The notes beneath the pieces were generated by a model. That model did not search any database, was not told the DNA's origin, and worked only from the letters and a program-made list of their open reading frames with translations. This document shows positions 8,345 through 14,351 of a stretch of 64,000 nt of DNA, piece after piece. Source of the DNA: Nocardia terrae. GTDB taxonomy: Bacteria > Actinomycetota > Actinomycetes > Mycobacteriales > Mycobacteriaceae. The stretch lies in contig NZ_WRPP01000001.1 of assembly GCF_009760405.1 (NCBI RefSeq), positions 1,984,001-2,048,000 of the forward strand, in the 5' to 3' direction. The translations under genes were made by a program, and so were the position numbers. Position 1 is the stretch's first letter. Every line of letters starts with the position of its first letter.

Positions 8345-9217
8345 CTAGCCCCAAAGTGCTGCGATGACATCGTTCACACCGGCCGCAGGGCGACCAAGTC
8401 GTGCGCCGAGGTCGGCCGCGCGCGCGACCAATTCTTCGTTGGCCGACCGTTCTGGTCCGGCGTAATCCTCGAGACCGACTCGGATGTGCCCGCCGGCTCG
8501 CAGGGCTGCCTCGGCCAACCCCGACCCGAGTACGTCTCCCCGTGGTACCCCGACCATCCAGGGAAGTCCTGTGCCGCTGATCATCTCGACGTAGGAGTTC
8601 AGGCTGGCCTGTGTCGGCGGCAAGCCGAAAAGTGCCGACGGCCCGCCGAAATACAATTGGATCTTCGTCCGCTTCGGCAACCGACCCGCGTTGTGGTGCG
8701 CGAGGGTGAGCCTGAGGAAACCGGGCTCGAAGATCGATACATGCAGTGGTAGGTCGACCTCGCGGCACCACTGGAACACGTGATCGACGTCGGCGGCGGA
8801 GTTGCCGAAGACAGGTAGGGCCGTCGGTCCGTCGGGAGCATCGAACGCCAGCGACAGACAGCCCGCGTCGGCAGTGGCCATGGTCAGCGCGCCGCGCTGA
8901 TGGAGTTTCACGATGTGCGAGAAGCGATCGGCAATCGCGCGCGTGCGCTCGCCCGAGGTTGTGGGGTGCATCAGCACGCCGGGCCTGGTCTGCCAGACGC
9001 GTCGCCACGCTGTTTCATAGGGATCGGGTGAATGCGCGCTCGGCTCACCGACATTCGGTTCGTCGTTGTGGTTGTGCACGATCGCCGCACCGGCGTCGAT
9101 ACAGGCGAGAGCCGTCGTGACGATCTCGTCGACCGTGCGTGGCACGTTCGGATTGGTGTCCTTGGGTGTCGATCCATTGATGGCCGCTTCGATCACCAAC
9201 GGTTTACCTGAACTCAT
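8345..9217 (-). CDS. BKACE-family beta-keto acid cleavage enzyme
   Basis: A 290-residue TIM-barrel protein of the 3-keto-5-aminohexanoate cleavage (BKACE) family, which condenses a beta-keto acid with acetyl-CoA and splits it into acetoacetate and a new CoA ester. Visible are V-I-E-A-A-I-N-G-S at the N terminus, the metal ligands H48 and H50 in the H-N-H-N-D-E segment, and a conserved Glu in I-F-E-P-G-F. Start ATG 9217 is supported by a GGGGGGC stretch just upstream. It precedes the DHA2 transporter in the same direction, so the pair may process and export a small metabolite. Substrates in this family vary widely and cannot be read here. Confidence 0.85.
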   Translation of the reverse strand: MSSGKPLVIEAAINGSTPKDTNPNVPRTVDEIVTTALACIDAGAAIVHNHNDEPNVGEPSAHSPDPYETAWRRVWQTRPGVLMHPTTSGERTRAIADRFSHIVKLHQRGALTMATADAGCLSLAFDAPDGPTALPVFGNSAADVDHVFQWCREVDLPLHVSIFEPGFLRLTLAHHNAGRLPKRTKIQLYFGGPSALFGLPPTQASLNSYVEMISGTGLPWMVGVPRGDVLGSGLAEAALRAGGHIRVGLEDYAGPERSANEELVARAADLGARLGRPAAGVNDVIAALWG

Positions 9218-9264
9218 TCGCCCCCGATATCCTGCATGTCCGCCCAAGCATCACTCGGGAGTCC

Positions 9265-10128
9265 TCAGCGGCTCGCCCGTAGTATGCGGCTGGCGCGCAG
9301 TGCCCGGGGCGGCTCGCCCTCGAATTCCGCCGGGTTGTCGAGATACCCAGAGATGAGATCGGTAGCGTGGTGGTCTTCGATGGTGGTGAATCCGAGCGCG
9401 CGCAACTGCGCGGCAATGTCATCGGGTGTGTAGTAGCTGAACCAGGGTTCGCCGGCAGTTGCCACTCGTTGTGCGCGTTCCTTCAGTTGCGCACGATCCT
9501 CGTCGGTATCGCCCGGCTGCAGGTAGTCGAAGACTACCTCGACCGGCTCGGATTGCTCGGTGATGTACTCGAGCGTGGCACGAGCGGCGTCCGGGGTCAG
9601 GTAATAGACAACGCCGAGCCACACGAACACGGCCGGATCGGTCCTCAGGAATCCGGCGGACCCCAATCCTGCTGCCAGCGTGTCGGTTTCGAAGTCGACC
9701 GGTACGAAGGTCAAACCCTCAGGCTGGTCGATGCCGGAGGCGGCGAGGCGTTGGCGTTTCCATGCTTGGGTCGCGGGATGGTCGACTTCGAATACTCGCA
9801 GGCCAGGGTGCGGGTTGCGGTAGGCAAAAGTATCCAAGCCCGCGCCGAGGATCACGACCTGTCGCACGCCGGAAGCGGCAGCCTCGGCCACCCGATCTTC
9901 AGCGAAGCGGGCACGGGCAGCGAAGAACAAACGGCGCGGTCGATAGTGGGCGCCGCTACCGGGTCGATCCTCGGTGGGCTCGCCCAACGCGGACAGCTCG
10001 TCGGCGGTGATACCGAGCAGACGTGACGCCAGCGGGTCGGTGAGAATCCTTGGCCGGTCGGCGATTTGGTGATAGGCACGTGCCTGGGCGGTCAAGAGTG
10101 CTGTCTGGCTGGGCCCCTCGTTATCCAT
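9265..10128 (-). CDS. LCM-like SAM-dependent methyltransferase (TIGR00027 type)
   Basis: A 287-residue class I methyltransferase of the actinobacterial group related to leucine carboxyl methyltransferase. Diagnostic segments are S-Q-T-A-L-L-T-A near the N terminus, V-V-I-L-G-A-G-L-D-T-F-A-Y-R (SAM motif I), F-E-V-D-H-P, and V-F-V-W-L-G-V-V-Y-Y-L. These enzymes are numerous in Nocardia and mycobacteria and mostly act on unknown small molecules, probably O-methylation of acids. ATG 10128 is preferred because the family pattern begins close to it; ATG 10146 is in frame and possible. Two palindromes lie just upstream and may hold its operator. Confidence 0.85.
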   Translation of the reverse strand: MDNEGPSQTALLTAQARAYHQIADRPRILTDPLASRLLGITADELSALGEPTEDRPGSGAHYRPRRLFFAARARFAEDRVAEAAASGVRQVVILGAGLDTFAYRNPHPGLRVFEVDHPATQAWKRQRLAASGIDQPEGLTFVPVDFETDTLAAGLGSAGFLRTDPAVFVWLGVVYYLTPDAARATLEYITEQSEPVEVVFDYLQPGDTDEDRAQLKERAQRVATAGEPWFSYYTPDDIAAQLRALGFTTIEDHHATDLISGYLDNPAEFEGEPPRALRASRILRASR

Positions 10129-10180
10129 GATCAAGAACCTACTCATGAGCGCCGCACGCGCACCGTGAACTCAGCCACAC

Positions 10181-10235
10181 ATGGTCCTGGACCATGCCCT
10201 GGCATCCGAGGAATCATCATATTGCCTGTGGCAAT
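10181..10235. promoter_or_regulatory. Two palindromes upstream of the methyltransferase
   Basis: ATGGTCC-T-GGACCAT at 10181 to 10195 and ATTGCC-TGT-GGCAAT at 10221 to 10235, both perfect. They sit 35 to 105 bases ahead of the minus-strand start, where repressor sites are expected. No regulator is encoded beside them. Confidence 0.4.
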
Positions 10236-10284
10236 ACCGATTAGGGCATGCATGCATCAACGGGGCGTTCTGTGGCAACGATGT

Positions 10285-10445
10285 TCAGCGGGCGGTTCGA
10301 CGGTGCGCAAGTGTGGTGTAGTTAGCCCAGGAAGCGCCTGAACGGTCGACCAAGCCGTCGGCGGATGTGCTGATGCCGAGGAGGCCGGAGACGACGACGG
10401 CGGCGGGCAGTCGAGTAGCGATGTCGAGAAAGGCAGCCTGGCGAC
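10285..10445 (-). pseudogene. Remnant: C-terminal end of a site-specific integrase
   Basis: On the minus strand a 53-codon frame reads Q-A-A-F-L-D-I-A-T-R-L-P-A-A-V-V-V then S-G-L-L-G-I-S and W-A-N-Y, ending in a stop. This matches the helix-turn-helix-like C-terminal tail of large actinobacterial site-specific recombinases (pattern L-P-A-x-V-L-A-D-L-L-G-I, then W-x-x-Y). The frame breaks upstream, where another frame carries the reading, so it is a decayed end piece of a mobile element. Confidence 0.5.
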
Positions 10446-10559
10446 CTGGTCGGGAGTAAATGCCGATTTGTTATTGGCGGGCGCGACCCAGGTGACCCGC
10501 TCAGTCGCGGTGGCCAAGACGCCCGAGACTCGCCGCCTGCTGCAAGTCCGTCCGCTCAT

Positions 10560-10582
10560 CGGCATTACAGTGTGTTCGGTAG
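10560..10582. repeat. Dispersed intergenic repeat, short copy
   Basis: CGGCATTACAGTGTGTTCGG, the rightmost copy seen, lying between the two gene remnants at 10285 and 10599. No copy was found in the conserved core to the right. Confidence 0.5.
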
Positions 10583-10598
10583 ATGGGTTTGCGCAGCA

Positions 10599-10810
10599 TC
10601 AGATGTCGTCGCCCCATCTGCCTTGATCGCAGGCGCGGCGCAACCGCGAGGGGCGGGCCGAGTCCCATTCCCAGCGCATCAGCAGGTCGGCGATCACCTC
10701 CTTGTCGGGGTGCTCGTCGAAGATGACGAGGTCCGCGCCGAGCTGGTCGAGGTACTTATCCATATCCCAATTCAGGATCATGACGGCATAGACGCGCCAC
10801 GCCGTGAAGG
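10599..10810 (-). pseudogene. Remnant: C-terminal fragment of an unknown gene
   Basis: About 70 codons with good actinobacterial third-position GC read N-P-F-T-A-W-R-V-Y-A-V-M, then D-Q-L-G-A-D-L-V-I-F-D-E-H-P and M-R-W-E-W-D, ending in a stop. The frame runs back into the end of the neighbouring secreted-protein gene with no start or ribosome site of its own except weak internal ATGs (10781, 10763). It looks like the tail of a gene lost by deletion. The family is not recognised. Confidence 0.4.
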
Positions 10811-10834
10811 GGTTCCCGACATGCCTGGACGAAC

Positions 10835-11812
10835 TCAGTTGATCCCGAACGAGATTGGGGGCAACGGCGGAAGCGCCGCGATGGCATCCCGTAGTGAGGT
10901 GATGACCGCGTCCGCCTGATCACTGATCGCGACGACCGCATCGGTGACGGTCTGGTCGACCGAGGTCTCCGCGGGCGGTATCGATGGTTCGGGCGTCGGT
11001 GCGGCTGTTTCGATCAGGGGCGGGAGATCGGGCTTGGGCACGTCCACGCCGTCGCCCAGTGTTCCGGCGGTGCCACCGCCGAGGACGGCCCCCGTGGTGG
11101 CGCCGATAGCGATGCCGGGTACGGCACCGACCGCGGTCCCGGCCAGGCAGCCCAGTGCGGCACCGAGTCCCGCGCCGAAGGGCATGCCGGCCCCGGCTGC
11201 TGTGGTGCCGATCGCTGCGCCGGCCACTCCGCCCACAACGGCCCCCACGGCACAGCCGACGCCCGCAGCGGGAACCGAAGCGAGCTCTGCGCCTGCGATG
11301 GCACCGACTACCCCGCCTGTGATGGTCGATGCCGCACGCCGATCCGATTCCTGGCGTGGGAATCCCAGGGCGTCATATCCGGCGGCGATCTGCCATTCGG
11401 TGTAATCCAGATACGCTTGCGCCTTGTCTCGGGTTCTGGTGTCGACCCAGTCCGGGAGGCCGATCTCGGTGTTACCGGCGCGCAGCGTATGCGGGTCGGT
11501 CGACGTGGGTTCCGGTGCGGGAGCGGGTTCTTCGGTGTCGGGCTCGGTGACTTGGGGCTGCTGGACGAGGGTGTCGGCGTGGGGGGGGGTCTGTTGCTGG
11601 GGTCGTGGCCGCGCAGGTGGTGCGGGAGGGTCTGGGATGTAGTCGGCCAAGCTGGGCGCGGGAGGTGGGGAGGGGGCGGTGCTCAGACCGGGTTGTCCGT
11701 CTCCGGGGACCGCCAGGCCCGGTTGCCCTGGTGCCGCGGTGGCGATGCCGTGCCCGGCGGCGGCCAGTAGGGGTAGGAGGGTCAATGTCGTGAGTGTGCG
11801 TGTCGTGGTCAT
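10835..11812 (-). CDS. Secreted proline-rich, glycine-zipper protein
   Basis: A 325-residue protein with a Sec signal peptide (residues 1 to about 27, ending A-T-A-A-P), a long Pro/Ala/Gln-rich segment to about residue 110, a short folded stretch (W-V-D-T-R-T-R-D-K-A-Q-A-Y-L), and then residues 165 to 250 built of repeated Gly/Ala zippers such as G-A-V-V-G-G-V-A-G-A-A-I-G-T. Such glycine-zipper segments pack into membranes or oligomers. The C terminus is again Pro-rich. Start ATG 11812 has GAAGGG eight bases upstream. Similar proteins are common in Nocardia and Rhodococcus and in their phages and plasmids, with no known function. It lies next to the inverted-repeat region. Confidence 0.75.
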   Translation of the reverse strand: MTTTRTLTTLTLLPLLAAAGHGIATAAPGQPGLAVPGDGQPGLSTAPSPPPAPSLADYIPDPPAPPARPRPQQQTPPHADTLVQQPQVTEPDTEEPAPAPEPTSTDPHTLRAGNTEIGLPDWVDTRTRDKAQAYLDYTEWQIAAGYDALGFPRQESDRRAASTITGGVVGAIAGAELASVPAAGVGCAVGAVVGGVAGAAIGTTAAGAGMPFGAGLGAALGCLAGTAVGAVPGIAIGATTGAVLGGGTAGTLGDGVDVPKPDLPPLIETAAPTPEPSIPPAETSVDQTVTDAVVAISDQADAVITSLRDAIAALPPLPPISFGIN

Positions 11813-12020
11813 GTGTTCGCCCTTCGATCCGACCGGGTACCGCCGGATCGGTCCAGCAGGAGCGGAACCGAACCTAGGCGGTGATCACGCTGCCCCGGAG
11901 CCTACTCGAAACCGATTGCGCGACATCGATGCTCGCGAACCTGGCACGCAAGGTCTCACGACTGGCATTCGTGGCAACACCGAATGTTTGCGGAGGGGTG
12001 GGATGGGGGCGCGTGAACAG

Positions 12021-12045
12021 GACGGGCAGGCCCCGCCTGCCCGTC
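12021..12045. terminator. Short perfect hairpin
   Basis: Arms GACGGGCAGGC and GCCTGCCCGTC around a 3-base loop. No T run follows, so it may be structural rather than a terminator. Confidence 0.45.
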
Positions 12046-12060
12046 AACTCTGCCCGGCTT

Positions 12061-12166
12061 GGTGCCGCGGTTCCGCCGTGTCAAGCACGACTTCCCGGTC
12101 TCCGAGCCGTCCCTGTGATCGCCGGACCGTCACGCGGGAAGCCGTGCTTGACACGGCGGCGGCACC
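12061..12166. repeat. Large inverted repeat with 37-base spacer
   Basis: The left arm (12061 to 12097) and right arm (12135 to 12166) pair over 32 bases with one mismatch and a 5-base bulge; the inner arm core is CGCCGTGTCAAGCACG. The arms flank a 37-base spacer. Confidence 0.7.
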
Positions 12167-12415
12167 GTTAAAATCGCGCGCCCCCAGCCCACCCCGACGA
12201 AAGAGTCCTCGGAACCGGACTCTGCACCGGGCTGGCTCTCAACATGAGGCAAGCGAAAACCGGTGTTGATCAAGCCGATTCGGAGCGAACAAGCCGGACA
12301 TAAGGTGTGTAAAAGTCGTCTCATGCGGGATAAAACAGTTGTGCAGCTTGTCATGTCGAGGAAAAACGTGCACAAAACGTAGGCAGATCACATACATAGT
12401 TTTGTCGGCGATTTA

Positions 12416-12543
12416 CCCCCGCCCCGCCTCCTGACCCGCGGTGATGCGCTCCCCTCGAAAGGATCACCATATACACACATCAATGTGTATATGGTGATCC
12501 TTTCGAGGGGAGCAGTTGAGTAAATGAGGAGGCGGGGCGGGGG
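12416..12543. repeat. Nested giant hairpin: 30-bp perfect stem inside 17-bp perfect outer arms
   Basis: Inner arms 12448 to 12477 and 12484 to 12513 are perfectly complementary over 30 bases (inner end CACCATATACACA) with a 6-base loop CATCAA. Outer arms 12416 to 12432 and 12527 to 12543 (CCCCCGCCCCGCCTCCT and its complement) are perfect over 17 bases. The unpaired parts between stems are 15 and 13 bases. The AT-rich stem tip in high-GC DNA is striking. Confidence 0.9.
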
Positions 12544-12568
12544 TGATGAGTAAGTAGGTAAAGGGTTT

Positions 12569-12650
12569 GGTTGGGTAAGAAGTAAGTGGTTACGTTGGGT
12601 AATGAGCGTTGCTGTTGGGTAGGTGGTTGCGTCGGGTGACGATGGGTGCG
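12569..12650 (+). repeat. Iteron-like GTTGGGTA repeats
   Basis: GGTTGGGTAAG (12569), CGTTGGGTAATG (12593), TGTTGGGTAGG (12613), then weaker GTCGGGTG (12631) and GATGGGTG (12641); another GTTGGGTAG is at 12871 inside the next inverted repeat. Spacing is 24, 20, 18 and 10 bases. They lie directly beside the giant hairpin, as iterons lie beside plasmid origins. Confidence 0.5.
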
Positions 12651-12800
12651 TACGTGACGGTGGCGTAAGTGCTTAGGTCTGGAGCGCTGGCGCGGTGGTG
12701 TCGTCCGGTGCGAGGAGTTGCGTCGAGGTGGTTAAGTCCGGCGTGAATGGTGGCGGTTGCTAGCCCGGTGCTGGGTATGGCCAGAAGCGCTGTGCGGGTA

Positions 12801-13007
12801 GTGGATTCCCTGGGCGCGCGCCGCATGGTAAGGGCGTCCAACCTCCCGTCAAGGAGCGAATTTCCCATCAGTTGGGTAGTTCGGGGTTCTTCCCGGTGAT
12901 GGAAATTCGCCCCTTGAGCGTGAGCCTCCTGGACGCCCTGGGCAGGCGGTGAGGGCAGGCCGCGGGCCTGCCCCGGACAGAGCGCGGCGCGCGCCCAGGG
13001 AATCCAC
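12801..13007. repeat. 207-bp cruciform-type inverted repeat
   Basis: Outer arms 12801 to 12824 and 12984 to 13007 are perfect over 24 bases (GTGGATTCCCTGGGCGCGCG begins the left arm). Inside, AGGGCGTCCA at 12831 pairs with 12930 to 12939, and TCAAGGAGCGAATTTCC at 12849 pairs with 12900 to 12917 with one or two changes. A further hairpin GCAGGCC-GCG-GGCCTGC sits at 12955 to 12971. Confidence 0.85.
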
Positions 13008-13031
13008 GCTCTGCCGGGCCTCCCATTCCTG

Positions 13032-13084
13032 TTGACACGTACGTGTCAAAGCCGTTGGGCCACCGGTTGACACGTACGTGTCAA
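13032..13084. promoter_or_regulatory. Twin 18-bp palindromic operators
   Basis: TTGACACGTACGTGTCAA occurs twice, at 13032 to 13049 and 13067 to 13084, both perfect palindromes 35 bases apart. The second ends 23 bases before the ATG of the SprT-like gene, so a dimeric repressor probably binds here. TTGACA within each site may double as a -35 element. Confidence 0.8.
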
Positions 13085-13107
13085 GCACTCGGAAGGACCC
13101 GGAGATC

Positions 13108-13740
13108 ATGACCGACTCCGACACCGTCACTGGACTACTTGTCACCGCTCTGGAAAGTACCTGGGCCGCAATCCGATCCCAGCATCCCGATGTTCCGAAC
13201 GTCGTGCTGACCGTAGGGTCCGGATCTACCGGCGGGAGCGAGCTGACGCTTGGGCACTTCGCGCCGAACCGGTGGGTACGTGGCGAGTACGAGCTACACG
13301 AGCTGTTTGTCGGCGGCGAAGGTCTCCAGCGCGGTGCGGTCGATGTGCTCGGCACCATGCTGCACGAGGCTGCTCACGGCGTTGCGGTCACGCGCGGGAT
13401 CAAGGACACCAGCCGACAGGGCCGTTGGCACAACGAGCGATACCGCACCCTCGGTGAAGAACTTGGCCTCACCCTCGCGCATAATGACAAGATCGGATGG
13501 TCAGTCACCACCGTGCCGGAGCAGACCCGCGAACTCTATCGAGACGAGCTGGACGAACTCGCGTTCGCGCTGGTGGCCTATCGCCGCCGCGAGCCGGAGC
13601 GGCGGGGCGGTCGAAAGTCGAGCAACAACGGGTTGACGGCGGAATGTGAGTGTGGTCGAAAGATCCGAGTTGCGGTTGGGACCTATGGGATCGGCCCAAT
13701 TATCTGCGGGGTGTGCAAGACCGGGTTCGAGGCGCTGTAG
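13108..13740 (+). CDS. SprT-like zinc metallopeptidase-type protein with C-terminal zinc ribbon
   Basis: A 210-residue protein with the active-site motif H-E-A-A-H (His86, Glu87, His90) and a probable third ligand in R-W-H-N-E-R-Y (His108), the SprT/zincin layout. The C terminus carries a zinc ribbon, Cys180-x-Cys182 and Cys200-x2-Cys203. SprT-family proteins cut DNA-bound proteins; versions in actinobacterial plasmids and integrative elements have no assigned job. Start ATG 13108 has GGAG six bases upstream; the frame is open slightly further 5' through the second operator, which argues against an earlier start. The twin palindromes immediately upstream imply tight repression. Confidence 0.75.
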   Translation: MTDSDTVTGLLVTALESTWAAIRSQHPDVPNVVLTVGSGSTGGSELTLGHFAPNRWVRGEYELHELFVGGEGLQRGAVDVLGTMLHEAAHGVAVTRGIKDTSRQGRWHNERYRTLGEELGLTLAHNDKIGWSVTTVPEQTRELYRDELDELAFALVAYRRREPERRGGRKSSNNGLTAECECGRKIRVAVGTYGIGPIICGVCKTGFEAL

Positions 13741-14351
13741 ATATCTGAAATGTTAGGAGGCGTCGGGATATTGACCGTGATGCGTGATGCTCCGGAACCT
13801 CCGAGGCCGTGTCGATTGATTTCACGATCGTGCGGGCCTGATCAGCACGCCGCCAGCGCGTCTGTCGACCTGGTGAATGGACTATGAATTAGTCGGTCAA
13901 GCCGATCGGGCGTTTCCGCCGCGGGTTGACCGCCAAAATCCATCCATCATGCCCTGACGGTGCCGGTGACGGCCTTGTGCTGCACACGCCGGGTCAGCCT
14001 GACGATTCAGCGTTATGCCTATCCAGAAGCGTTGAACCGAACCTTTTGCACCGCAAACGGATTCGGACCGTGATTCCGAAAAGGTCTGACTCAGTCACCA
14101 AACGCAAACGAAGAGGCGGCGTCGTCGGTCAGGTGCTGAGCTTCACCCCACAGTTCTATGGGCGTGGAAATGTCGTTGAGCGGCTTTCAACATGACCGCG
14201 CACTAGCGGGCAATGGCCACGAGCTATGAGAATCTCGCGGCCATCTACCGTGCCAGATTCATCCTGGCTCTCATTGTCGAATGGCGAGAATCAGTGGCTA
14301 CAAAACCCTAGTCGTTGCGAACCCGAACGTCGAGTTTTGCCGATTTCATCC
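13741..14351. other. Non-coding stretch between SprT-like and NACHT genes
   Basis: About 610 bases between convergent genes. I see no convincing gene, no strong hairpin and no dispersed-repeat copy. GC is lower toward the NACHT gene end. A small unrecognised RNA or gene remnant cannot be excluded. Confidence 0.4.

Larger units (their letters stand above)
11813..13107. other. 1.3-kb non-coding region built of inverted repeats
   Basis: No frame here has convincing protein character. The stretch instead holds four large inverted repeats (12021, 12061, 12416 and 12801), iteron-like GTTGGGTA repeats and twin palindromic operators. Such density is typical of origins, transfer origins or other cis-acting sites of plasmids and integrative elements; that reading is inference. 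Confidence 0.6.

Noticed and set aside
12590..12868. A 92-codon minus-strand frame in the inverted-repeat locus
   Set aside because: It runs through iteron-like repeats and one arm of the cruciform, has no ribosome site and no protein-like composition.
13926..14195. A small plus-strand gene before the NACHT gene
   Set aside because: No ribosome site, poor codon bias and no recognisable pattern.
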